DNA of 64,000 bases from Elusimicrobiota bacterium. GTDB taxonomy: Bacteria; Elusimicrobiota; Elusimicrobia; JACQPE01. Shown here in pieces: positions 24,523 through 32,580 of the stretch. The notes beneath the pieces are model-generated. The model saw only the letters and a program-made list of their open reading frames with translations, searched no databases and was not told the origin of the DNA. The DNA lies in the NCBI GenBank assembly GCA_016180815.1, contig JACPAN010000014.1, positions 1 to 64,000 of the forward strand, given 5' to 3'. Position numbers and translations under genes: made by a program. The first letter of the stretch is position 1. Each line of letters starts with the position of its first letter.

Positions 24523-24950
24523 TGATTAAACAAGGCCCTAAAAAAGTTTCTCGAGAGGATATCCGCGAGTTGCTTGCTTTAGCCCGCCGCGCCGTTTTTA
24601 GCGCCTACGCGCCTTATTCGAAATTTCGCGTCGGGGCCGCTGTCTTGACCGCAGACGGGCGCATTTACACCGGATCCAATATCGAAAACGCGTCTTACGG
24701 CTTAACGGTCTGCGCCGAGCGTGTGGGCATTTTTAAGGCGGTTTACGAGGGGGAAAAAAAGCTCAAAGCCGTGGCCATTGTGACCGAAGACCCGGTGGAA
24801 AAGAGCCCCTGCGGGGCCTGTTTGCAGGTGATGGCGGAATTCGCGTCTCCGGAGACTTTAATTTGCCTAGATCAGGGTTCCCGTCCGCCCGTGGTGCGTC
24901 CCCTCAAGGATTTTTTACCGCTTCCTTTTCGTTTTCCTCGAAAAACCTAG
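24522..24950 (+). CDS. cdd: Cytidine deaminase
   Basis: Zinc enzyme deaminating cytidine/deoxycytidine to uridine/deoxyuridine. The 142-residue protein has AYAPYSKFRVGAAVLTADG, SNIENASYGLTVCAERVGIF (Zn-ligand Cys and catalytic Glu) and KSPCGACLQVMAEF (two Zn-ligand Cys). It has the length of the tetrameric short form. The GTG start overlaps the mtnP stop by one base. It is the last gene of the nucleoside-salvage run (PNP, PyNP, MTAP, CDA) and is followed by a 214-bp gap containing two hairpins. Confidence 0.94.
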   Translation: MIKQGPKKVSREDIRELLALARRAVFSAYAPYSKFRVGAAVLTADGRIYTGSNIENASYGLTVCAERVGIFKAVYEGEKKLKAVAIVTEDPVEKSPCGACLQVMAEFASPETLICLDQGSRPPVVRPLKDFLPLPFRFPRKT

Positions 24951-25164
24951 CGGTCGCTGCGTCCGCTAGAAAAAACTGGGGAGAGCTTTACGCTCTCCCT
25001 CCACTGGCACCCCGTCAACAATTTCTTGGGGGCCTACTCGTATTTTTGTCCCGAAATCCAAAACGCGCAAGGGGGGTTTGCCCGTTGGTTTGGTGGAGTC
25101 CGGTGTTTTTTTCAAAAAGCCGTTCTCCGACGGAAAATTGCTAAACTTTCGGCTCTGGAAGATC
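24951..25164. other. Intergenic region with two hairpins, possible 3' structures of the salvage operon
   Basis: The gap between cdd and the HAD gene holds no supported gene. Inverted repeat CTAGCGG/CCGCTAG (24947-24953 and 24963-24969) starts in the cdd stop. A stronger hairpin GGGAGAGC/GCTCTCCC with a 5-nt loop lies at 24979-24999; it has no T tract, so it is not a standard intrinsic terminator. A T-rich run (GTTTTTTT, about 25104-25111) lies further down without an obvious stem directly before it. A second RNA role for this segment cannot be excluded from sequence alone. Confidence 0.4.
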
Positions 25165-25872
25165 ATGATCAAAGCTATTGTTTTTGATATCGACAATACC
25201 TTAGTCAATTTCATGCGCATGAAGCGCCATGCCGTGGACGCGGCCGTGGAAGCCATGCTTGACGCCGGGCTGCCGGGCGTCAAACAGGAGCTGGTGGATA
25301 AAATTTTCCAAGTTTACTGGCGCGAAGGCATTGAAAATCAGCAGATTTTCGACAAAGTTTTGGTCGAACTCTTGGGCCGCGTGGATCACCGGATTTTGGC
25401 AGCCGGAATTTTAGGATACCGCCGCGCCAAAGACGCTTATTTGGCCGTTTACCCGCATGTTCATCCCACGTTGACGAATTTGGCGCGCCTGGGCATTAAA
25501 ATGGGCGTTGTTTCGGACGCGCCCAAACTGCAGGTGTTCATGAGAATCGTGGGGTTGGGGTTGGCCCACTATTTTGACGCGGTGGTGACCTTCGACGACA
25601 CCGGCGAGAGGAAGCCTTCGCCTAAACCGTTTCGTCTGGTCTTGGAAAAATTGAACGTTCAACCTGCCGAAGCGATTATGATCGGCGATTGGGCGGAGCG
25701 CGACATGGTCGGCGCCAAAGGCGTGGGCATGACCGCGGTGTTTGCGAAATATGGAGATGAATTTAATAAAGGCAGCGGCGGCGCGGATTATGAAGTTATG
25801 GATATCGGCGAGCTTGTGGCTATTGTGCGCAGCCTCAACATGGGCGGCGAACCCGCCCCAGCCGCGCGTTAA
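25165..25872 (+). CDS. HAD-superfamily hydrolase (phosphatase-like)
   Basis: This protein of about 235 residues has all four HAD motifs. Motif I is VFDIDNTLV (nucleophile Asp and acid/base Asp). Motif II is the Ser in GVVSDAPK. Motif III is the Lys in ERKPSPKPF. Motif IV is IMIGDWAERDMVGA. A cap insertion follows motif I. The start is ATG at 25165 with a GGAAGA ribosome-binding site. The substrate is unknown; neighbouring nucleoside genes would be consistent with a nucleotidase or sugar-phosphate phosphatase, but that is inference. The last 83 nt overlap the next gene in a different frame. Confidence 0.85.
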   Translation: MIKAIVFDIDNTLVNFMRMKRHAVDAAVEAMLDAGLPGVKQELVDKIFQVYWREGIENQQIFDKVLVELLGRVDHRILAAGILGYRRAKDAYLAVYPHVHPTLTNLARLGIKMGVVSDAPKLQVFMRIVGLGLAHYFDAVVTFDDTGERKPSPKPFRLVLEKLNVQPAEAIMIGDWAERDMVGAKGVGMTAVFAKYGDEFNKGSGGADYEVMDIGELVAIVRSLNMGGEPAPAAR

Positions 25873-26404
25873 GCTCACTGAACGCAAAGGCCAACTCCTG
25901 ACCTTCGATCTGGATTTTGGTTTTTACGAAATCAGGGATGCGCGGGCTTCCATGGATGAGCGATTCCCGGCCGTGCGTCTTCCCGCCTCGGTGATGAAGA
26001 ACGGCCATAGCCGGCCGGAAATCGATTTCGCCCTTCCTGTTTTAAGAGACCAGACGATGAAATCCGTGCAGGATACGATCGCGGGCCGTTCGACGGCATC
26101 GCCGGTTCCGGCGCGCCCGAATGTCCGCATCGTCGCATTGGAACCGGTGCGCGGCCGCCGGAGCCTGCGCATCGCGCACGGTGAGCTTTGGATTGACGAG
26201 GCGGTGGCCGTGCGTTTTTCCTTGATGAGAAGCAAGTGGAGCGCGGATCCCGAGCATTGGTGGATCGGCTATCCATCCCAGTGGCGCGCTTCGCAGAAGC
26301 GCTGGAACGATTTGTTCATCGTTAAAGACAAGGCCTTCAGGAAACATATTGCCCAGCTTGCCCGAGAAACCTACCTGCAGCGCTACGGCGACGAAAGCGA
26401 GTAA
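25790..26404 (+). CDS. Secreted protein of unknown function
   Basis: The ATG at 25790 gives MKLWISASLWLLCAASTWA, a textbook signal peptide cleaved before AANPPQ. It lies in the +2 frame inside the 3' end of the HAD gene, so the two coding sequences overlap by 83 nt. The mature part of about 185 residues is basic and shows no recognised domain (PEIDFALPVLRD, RRSLRIAHGELWIDEAVAVR, WWIGYPSQWRASQKRW). There is no later ATG that would keep a signal peptide. It precedes two outer-membrane barrel genes and probably belongs with them; the function is unknown. Confidence 0.6.
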   Translation: MKLWISASLWLLCAASTWAANPPQPRVKLTERKGQLLTFDLDFGFYEIRDARASMDERFPAVRLPASVMKNGHSRPEIDFALPVLRDQTMKSVQDTIAGRSTASPVPARPNVRIVALEPVRGRRSLRIAHGELWIDEAVAVRFSLMRSKWSADPEHWWIGYPSQWRASQKRWNDLFIVKDKAFRKHIAQLARETYLQRYGDESE

Positions 26405-28376
26405 TTCGAGAACGGCTTGCGCGGTCGTTTTTTTGATTTTTTATTTTTGTGCATGGCCGCTTTATCCGGCGGATGCCCCCGCAAGAAGAACGGCCGGTGT
26501 TCTGGAGCCATTATCGACTTTTTATTTTAGGGACCCATCGCTGCGCGGCGACGAACCAACCGGACTCGAGTTCATCGAAGGCTATTCGGAAATCATCGAA
26601 GCGGTGTCCCTTGATCCGTTGAAAGAGTTTTCCGGGGAATCCGTTTGGCGTTTTCGCGCGGATAAACCCAATGCCGAGACATTCGGCGTGACGACGCCCG
26701 GATCTTTTTTAAGCCCTCTGTATTTGTACAACAGAACCTCCATGCGCATCGAGCGTGGAAGCGGCGAACGTTGGACGGCAGACTGGGTGCTGTTGCGCCG
26801 GGATGAGACGGGAAGCGGCGCGAGCGAACAATCCGTTGTTTGGGGCCGGCGCAATCTTTGGTTACGCCATGGAACGCTGGGGTTTTCAAAAGGCGGCGTT
26901 GATGTTTTGGCGGGTGATTTTTTGGCGGGCTGGGGCCAGGGGCTTGTCGCCGCCGTTTATCCCGGGACTTCGTACCGGCCTTTTCTTTGGCCTAGCCATC
27001 AGGCTCGAATTGTTCCCAACCGCTCGAGCTATGAGAATACCGGATTTCGTGGACTAGCCGTGCAAGCGGCGCAGGGACCGTGGCGATGGCTGGCCGCGTT
27101 AGCGCAAACGCCGCTGCACGGACGGGTATCCGAGGACGGCCGTTTGGCCGAAGATTATTCATCGTTGGCCGGAAGTTTTTGGGGGGAATTCGGGAACCAA
27201 TCGTCGTTGAACCGGAGAAACACCCTGAAGGAGGAAGCGGCGATTTTCAGGGCCGAACGGTTATCGGCGCCGGTTTTCATCGGTTTGGGAGCCGTTGTCA
27301 CGCGGGTCGACCGCGAGATCTCCCCGGAACCTGATCTTGATGTTCCCGCTTTAGATCATCGCTGGGACCAGGCTTTTCACGGCCGGCGTTCGGCGCTTTT
27401 CGGCATCGATGCCGAATGGAAGATGAGCGACGAGCACGCGCTGGTCGGTGAAATGGCCGGCTCTTTTTGGAGCGGCCACAAAGCGCCCGCCGTGATCATC
27501 GGTTGGCGGCGGCGCGATCGTGGTCAACAGCAAACAGCCGGTATTTTTCATTTCAGTTCCGATTACGTTTCGCGTTTGGCGGATGGCGTGCGTTTGGGCG
27601 ATGCCCGGCCGGGTAATCGCCAGGGGGCTTTTGCCGCGACCCTGACCCGTTTTTCCCACCATGAGCTCGGCGGTCATGTCTATGCCGAACGTAATTTAAG
27701 AAGCGAGTTTTCAGGTTCCTCGTTAAGTCACGCGCCGATTGATTCCAGATGGACGCTTCGGCTGCGCGGCGATGACCGAGTTTCCTTCGGCAGGGGACGT
27801 TTTGTTTATCTACGTTTCGACGCGGAGCGCGAGCCTTATTTGGTCGATGCGAAGAAAGACCCGCGCGTTGCGGCGCTTTTTGAGCGAAGTTGGCGGCTTG
27901 AGACAGGTTGGGATCGGTTGAGGTGGGCCGTGGCTGCGGGCGCGGATCACCGGCGAATGTCCGTGACGCAGTTTCCGGCGGAACGCGCCGAAGGCTGGGA
28001 TGTTTATTGTCGCGCCAAGCTCCGGCCCAAAGGCGGACCTGTTGTTTACGCCAAAATTCTTTATTTCGACGCGGGCGAGGCCCTGCTCGGTTCGCGCCAT
28101 GTTTATCTTTCATCTCCCGAACTTTATTGGCGCAGGCTTACGCTTGCCTCCATCGCTTATCAATCATTATTCGCTTCCTGGGCGAGACGAGGATGGCGCT
28201 CGGCCGTGGCGCTTGAAGAAACATTCGGTGAAAACATCAGTTTATGGGTGAAATGGGGGCAAACGACGCTCTCGGGCAGCGAAACAGCGTCAATCCCCCG
28301 CCTCACTGATGATCGCGACGATGTTCTTGGGCTTTCGCGCTGGGATTTTAAAACGGAATTGGCGGTGCATTGGTGA
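26349..28376 (+). CDS. Predicted outer-membrane beta-barrel protein
   Basis: This protein of up to 675 residues has a hydrophobic signal segment (AVVFLIFYFCAWPLYPADA) and then a long run of alternating, aromatic-rich beta strands ending in a terminal aromatic (FKTELAVHW), the outer-membrane barrel hallmark. The segment VDVLAGDFLAGWGQGLVAAV resembles the GDyxxxfGQGLV motif of helix-hairpin-helix-linked barrels of Bacteroidetes, although no HhH domain is seen here. The start (TTG at 26349) is uncertain because several TTG codons lie near and none has a clear ribosome-binding site. The stop overlaps the next barrel gene (GTGA), so the pair is coexpressed. Confidence 0.55.
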   Translation: MPSLPEKPTCSATATKASNSRTACAVVFLIFYFCAWPLYPADAPARRTAGVLEPLSTFYFRDPSLRGDEPTGLEFIEGYSEIIEAVSLDPLKEFSGESVWRFRADKPNAETFGVTTPGSFLSPLYLYNRTSMRIERGSGERWTADWVLLRRDETGSGASEQSVVWGRRNLWLRHGTLGFSKGGVDVLAGDFLAGWGQGLVAAVYPGTSYRPFLWPSHQARIVPNRSSYENTGFRGLAVQAAQGPWRWLAALAQTPLHGRVSEDGRLAEDYSSLAGSFWGEFGNQSSLNRRNTLKEEAAIFRAERLSAPVFIGLGAVVTRVDREISPEPDLDVPALDHRWDQAFHGRRSALFGIDAEWKMSDEHALVGEMAGSFWSGHKAPAVIIGWRRRDRGQQQTAGIFHFSSDYVSRLADGVRLGDARPGNRQGAFAATLTRFSHHELGGHVYAERNLRSEFSGSSLSHAPIDSRWTLRLRGDDRVSFGRGRFVYLRFDAEREPYLVDAKKDPRVAALFERSWRLETGWDRLRWAVAAGADHRRMSVTQFPAERAEGWDVYCRAKLRPKGGPVVYAKILYFDAGEALLGSRHVYLSSPELYWRRLTLASIAYQSLFASWARRGWRSAVALEETFGENISLWVKWGQTTLSGSETASIPRLTDDRDDVLGLSRWDFKTELAVHW

Positions 28377-29614
28377 AACAGGTTCTTGTTTTGTGTTTTT
28401 TTGCGACGGCCGCCGTTGACCTGCGCGCCGGCTACCTCGATTCCCGTCATTGGTCGGATCCTTGGTTATCATTGAAGCCCCGGGAAACCGCCGGGCCGGC
28501 AAGTCTTTTTGGCGCTCACCCTGCGTATCGATCCTGTGTTAACTGGCGATTAAGCACGGGTTTTTTGACCCAGGGAGCGCGTATTATTCGCGCGCGTTCC
28601 AAGGAACCGGTGGCCCGGGAATTTTCTTGGGAGGAGCCGTTGGCCCCGGCCGTGAGCATTCAACGCCGCCTGCGTCAAACGCCTGGGCTTTGGCTTGATC
28701 TTGCGTTTCGGGAAAATATGCTGCATCGAACCGTGGAAACCCGGGGGCTTTTTAAAAATGGCGATGGACAAGGGTCCATGCATTATCAAGATCAAATGAG
28801 GGGACCGATGCTTCGATTCGGCCTGCGGTCTTCAGTCCTGGAGAACCGTTTTTGGGCAGGGGCGCATGTTATTTACGGGAGTTTAGGGCGCAATTTTGAA
28901 GTTGAGCGCCGCGAGCCTGATCAATCGCAAGCCTGGTTGATCCGTGAAAATCTGTCAGCTCAGGCCCTGGGCGCGGGCATTGGTTTTTATGGGGTTTTAC
29001 CTAAAGATTGGTTATGGGCGTTGGCTTGGGATAGCCCCTTGCGCCTTAAAACGTCAAGCCATGATGTTGTTTATCAAAGCACTCAAACGGCCTGGGCGTC
29101 CGGCCGGACGCCCTTGGCTTCAACCGTCGAATTGCCGGCTCATTTGAGCATAGGGCTGGCGTTCACCGGCGGCCAGGGGAAACGTTTTTGGGCGGAATTT
29201 CATCAGATTTATTTCTCGAGGATGAAAGCCGGCGGGCGTTTAGTGTCCGATGCCGGCGCCGGGCTGCTTTGGGATACGGCTTTATTTCAACAACAGGCCA
29301 TGGGGCTTTCTTCCTTCGAGCCGCCTGCGTATCAAGACGTTCGAGGTTTGCGTTTTGGTTTGGAGCGCGCATTAATCGCGCGAACGGAACTTTTATTCAC
29401 CGGCGAATTTTGGACGCATTACGCCGATCCCAGGGTTCTGACGCCGATTTTTTGGGCGGGCCTGGGCTTCGAACCAAAAACAGGATTTGACCTTCGCGGC
29501 GGATTGCGCGTCAGCCGCCAAGACTATTTCGGCGACGGCCTGTTCTGGCCCAAGGATCAGCGATTGAATGAATCTATCCTCGGTCTTTGGGCGGCATTTT
29601 CTACCGATTTCTGA
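28373..29614 (+). CDS. Predicted outer-membrane protein
   Basis: This 413-residue protein starts with GTG on the GTGA overlap with the upstream barrel gene. It has a signal peptide (KQVLVLCFFATAAVDLRA), then repeated beta strands with a terminal aromatic residue (LGLWAAFSTDF), consistent with a porin-like barrel. Strands such as LWLDLAFRENMLHR, RFWAGAHVIYGSLGRNFEVE and FDLRGGLRVSRQDYFGDGLF support this. No family motif is recognised. The gene is followed by a 58-bp gap before the acyl-CoA mutase gene, ending this group. Confidence 0.55.
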   Translation: MKQVLVLCFFATAAVDLRAGYLDSRHWSDPWLSLKPRETAGPASLFGAHPAYRSCVNWRLSTGFLTQGARIIRARSKEPVAREFSWEEPLAPAVSIQRRLRQTPGLWLDLAFRENMLHRTVETRGLFKNGDGQGSMHYQDQMRGPMLRFGLRSSVLENRFWAGAHVIYGSLGRNFEVERREPDQSQAWLIRENLSAQALGAGIGFYGVLPKDWLWALAWDSPLRLKTSSHDVVYQSTQTAWASGRTPLASTVELPAHLSIGLAFTGGQGKRFWAEFHQIYFSRMKAGGRLVSDAGAGLLWDTALFQQQAMGLSSFEPPAYQDVRGLRFGLERALIARTELLFTGEFWTHYADPRVLTPIFWAGLGFEPKTGFDLRGGLRVSRQDYFGDGLFWPKDQRLNESILGLWAAFSTDF

Positions 29615-29672
29615 ATTGTGGTGCGGCAAGTTCCCGAGGGGAGATCGGCTTAAAATGCGATAATGCTTGTTC

Positions 29673-31265
29673 ATGGAAGAGCGGCCTATATTCGCCACCC
29701 TTTCGGGTATTCCCGTTGAGCGGGTTTACGGTCCAAAACCCAACGGCGGGGACCCTGCGGTCACGCCGGAAAAACTAGGCGAGCCCGGGCATTTTCCATT
29801 TACGCGCGGCATTCTGCCGGGCGGTTATCGATCAAAGTTGTGGACCATGCGTCAATTCTCCGGCCATGGCACGCCCAAGGAAACGAATCAGCGCTTGAAA
29901 TATTTGCTCAATCACGGAGAAACCGGTTTATCCGTGGCCTTCGACTTGCCGACCTTGATGGGCTTGGATTCCGATGATCCGCAATCCGAGGGGGAAGTCG
30001 GCAAAGAAGGCGTGGCCATCGACACGCTGAAAGATTTTGAAATTCTCTTCCAGGGCATCAACCTTAAAGAGGTTTCCACCTCCATGACGATTAATTTGCC
30101 GGCGGTGACGTTATTCGCCATGTATTTGAAAATCGCCGAGGCTCAGCAAGTTCCCTTCAACCGCGTGCGCGGCACCTGCCAGACGGATATTTTGAAGGAA
30201 TTCATCGCCCAAAACGAATATCTTTTTCCCCCGGAGCCGTCCTTGCGCTTGGTGGGCGATTTGATGGCGTACGCGGTGGACAATGTGCCGCGTTATTTCC
30301 CCATCTCTATTTCCGGCTACCACATCCGCGAAGCCGGGGCCACGGCCGTCGAAGAATTGGCGTTCACCTTGGCCAACGGGCGTGAGTATGTCCGGCGCAT
30401 GGTCAATCGCGGCTATGACCCGGATCGCATCGCGCGCAGTTGTTCTTTCTTTTTCGATATCCATAATTATTTTTTTGAAGAAATCGCCAAGTTGCGCGCC
30501 GCGCGGCGGCTGTGGGCTAAATTTATGAGAGACGAGGTGGGCGCCAAGCGGGAGATTTCCTGGATTTTGGCCACGCATTGCCAGACCGCGGGCGTGTCCT
30601 TGACCGCTCAGCAGCCCTTGAACAATATCGTCAGGACCGCGTATCAGGCCCTAGCCGCTGTGTTGGGCGGCACGCAGAGCCTGCATACGAATTCCTATGA
30701 CGAGGCATTATGCCTGCCTACGGAAGAGGCGGTTCGCGTGGCCTTGCGAACGCAGCAAATCATCGCCCATGAGTCCGGCGTGGCGGATACCGTGGATCCG
30801 TTGGGCGGCTCTTATTATGTCGAGCATTTGACGGACACGATGGAAGAGGAGGCCGCTAAAATCATCGGGGAAATCGAGGGCATGGGCGGCGTGGTCGGGG
30901 CTTTGAGCCGGGGGTATTTCCACCGCCGCATCGCGGACAGCGCCTATCGCTACGAAACCGAGATGAGGGAGGGCGGACGCCAAGTCGTGGGCGTCAATGC
31001 TTATGTCACGGATGCCCAGCGCCCCAAAATTTTGAAAGTTCCTCATACGGTTGAGCGCGCTCAGATCGCGAGCCTCAAGCGCGTTAAGAAAATGCGCGAC
31101 CAGGGCCGCGTTCGAGAAACGCTCAAGCGTCTAAAAGATACGGCCGCGGATGAGCGCCAGAACGTGATGCCTGCGGTGCTTGACGCCGTTGGCGCTTATG
31201 CGACGGTGGGAGAAATCACCCAAGTTTTCCGGGATGCGTTCGGAGCGTATCAAACGAGAAATTAG
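29673..31265 (+). CDS. Acyl-CoA mutase large subunit, isobutyryl-CoA-mutase-like
   Basis: A B12-dependent radical carbon-skeleton mutase subunit of about 530 residues, without a B12-binding domain, so it needs a separate small subunit not found here. TIM-barrel motifs are TMRQFSGHGTPKETN, GLSVAFDLPTLMG, GTCQTDILKEFIAQNEYLFP, SISGYHIREAGATA and DPLGGSYYVEHLT. At the two positions that distinguish substrates, it has Phe62 (Tyr89 in methylmalonyl-CoA mutase) and Gln180 (Arg207), the pair described for isobutyryl-CoA mutase. The spacing between them (118) and to the His of GYH (37) matches exactly. I use ATG 29673; a TTG at 29667 adds two residues. Confidence 0.87.
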   Translation: MEERPIFATLSGIPVERVYGPKPNGGDPAVTPEKLGEPGHFPFTRGILPGGYRSKLWTMRQFSGHGTPKETNQRLKYLLNHGETGLSVAFDLPTLMGLDSDDPQSEGEVGKEGVAIDTLKDFEILFQGINLKEVSTSMTINLPAVTLFAMYLKIAEAQQVPFNRVRGTCQTDILKEFIAQNEYLFPPEPSLRLVGDLMAYAVDNVPRYFPISISGYHIREAGATAVEELAFTLANGREYVRRMVNRGYDPDRIARSCSFFFDIHNYFFEEIAKLRAARRLWAKFMRDEVGAKREISWILATHCQTAGVSLTAQQPLNNIVRTAYQALAAVLGGTQSLHTNSYDEALCLPTEEAVRVALRTQQIIAHESGVADTVDPLGGSYYVEHLTDTMEEEAAKIIGEIEGMGGVVGALSRGYFHRRIADSAYRYETEMREGGRQVVGVNAYVTDAQRPKILKVPHTVERAQIASLKRVKKMRDQGRVRETLKRLKDTAADERQNVMPAVLDAVGAYATVGEITQVFRDAFGAYQTRN

Positions 31266-31281
31266 CACTGGCATGACTGGC

Positions 31282-32580
31282 ATGAAAATATCTGGGTACC
31301 GGCGGGCGTTGATCGCCTGCTGTTTTTTGTGGGCGTCCGCGCCTTGCGCGTTCGCTCAAGAATCCTCGATCGTGATCAAAAAAATCGATCGCGAGGAAGC
31401 CGAGCGCTTGGCTTTGCTCAATAATCCGAGCCTATTGGCTTCGTTGGAGGAAATCGCGATCGCGGAGCAGCGCCTGAAGATGGCGCGGCATTTGTTGCTG
31501 CCGCAGTTGGGTTTTGACGCGACCGCCACCGGTTTTGAGGCCGAGCGCAGCCTTGTGGTTTCCGAGGGGTTCGGCGGCGTCGTGTTGTCCCCGTCCGATA
31601 ACCGGCGGCTGTACCTTGGCCGCGGCACCATCGAGCAGGTGCTTTATACGGGCGGAAAATTAAGGAACGCGGTGGTTCTGGCCAAGGCCGCTTTGGAAAA
31701 AGCGAGGTCCGACCGCGACCGGACCACGTTTCGCGTGATCCGGGACGTGCGCTTCGCTTTTTTGGACGCCTTATCTGCGGTGGAAAAAGAGCAGTTAATG
31801 GAGAGTTTGGCCAAAGAATTGGAAACGCTCAGGCCCTCTTCGGATCAGCCCGGCGCCCGTCTGATCTGGGAAGATGAGAAGCTCGAACTCGAGGAGCTTC
31901 GGGATCAGACCGCGGCCAGGGAGAAAAGGCAAACCGTGTTTGCGCTGTTGCGTTCCATCGGCATGGATTTATCGAGCGAAGTCCGCGTCACCGGACGTTT
32001 GGACGATCAGGAACTGCCTAAAAAATTGCCGACGTTGAACGAATCGCTTTCCTGGGCGCGCGAGTTTCGTTCGGAATACAGGACCGAAGCCTTGGAAAGC
32101 GAAATGAACGCGACGCAGGTGGCCATTGCCTTGGCCTCGCGAAGCCCGGTGGTGAGTTTGGCCGGTATGTCGGAGTTCCTGGGCAACGAGTTTCCGTTGA
32201 GGACCAATAATTGGTCCGGCATGCTGCGGGTCCACTTGCCTTTTTCCTGGGACAATTGGGCCACGATTCGCGAGCGCAAGGCGCAGCAGAGGAAGGGCCA
32301 AGTCCGCCGCGTGGAGATTGACGACGCCATCGGCCTTGAAGTGCGTCAGGCGCATTTTAAGCTCGCGTCTCAAATGGGGATTTTGTCCAAACGCAAAGAG
32401 CATGTGGAACGCTGGCGCGAGCTTTACGCCAGGGCGCGCGCTTCGATGCGTTCCACCGAGGACCGTTTGGAGCTGTACCATCGCTATAAAATGGCCCGCG
32501 AACGTTACTTCGAGGCTCAAGCGGCCGCTTTGCGCGCGCGTTATGAGTTTGAATACGCTATCGGAAGGGATTTGCCATGA
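31282..32580 (+). CDS. TolC-family outer-membrane efflux protein
   Basis: From ATG 31282 the protein has a signal peptide (ALIACCFLWASAPCAFA) and the helical-hairpin architecture of TolC. The N-terminal segment EEAERLALLNNPSLLASLEE is the family start (xAlxxNPxLxxa). Helices such as ERLKMARHLLLPQLGFDA and ARARASMRSTEDRLELYHRY are paired with strand segments. At about 432 residues it is in the normal range. An ATG nine bases upstream (31273) is an alternative. It ends in a 4-nt overlap with the patatin gene. No inner-membrane pump or adaptor gene is adjacent, so the partner must be elsewhere. Confidence 0.83.
   Translation: MKISGYRRALIACCFLWASAPCAFAQESSIVIKKIDREEAERLALLNNPSLLASLEEIAIAEQRLKMARHLLLPQLGFDATATGFEAERSLVVSEGFGGVVLSPSDNRRLYLGRGTIEQVLYTGGKLRNAVVLAKAALEKARSDRDRTTFRVIRDVRFAFLDALSAVEKEQLMESLAKELETLRPSSDQPGARLIWEDEKLELEELRDQTAAREKRQTVFALLRSIGMDLSSEVRVTGRLDDQELPKKLPTLNESLSWAREFRSEYRTEALESEMNATQVAIALASRSPVVSLAGMSEFLGNEFPLRTNNWSGMLRVHLPFSWDNWATIRERKAQQRKGQVRRVEIDDAIGLEVRQAHFKLASQMGILSKRKEHVERWRELYARARASMRSTEDRLELYHRYKMARERYFEAQAAALRARYEFEYAIGRDLP

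Noticed and set aside
24951-25164. tmRNA or tRNA-like end; the minus strand reads GGACTCCACCA near 25091-25101
   Set aside because: The ending looks tRNA-like, but no T-arm, acceptor partner or tmRNA 5' end lies within range, and the gap is too short. It is not called as an RNA gene or attachment site.
31261-31290. CIRCE-like half site TTAGCACTG before the TolC gene
   Set aside because: There is only one half; no GAGTGCTAA-like arm follows at 9 bp.
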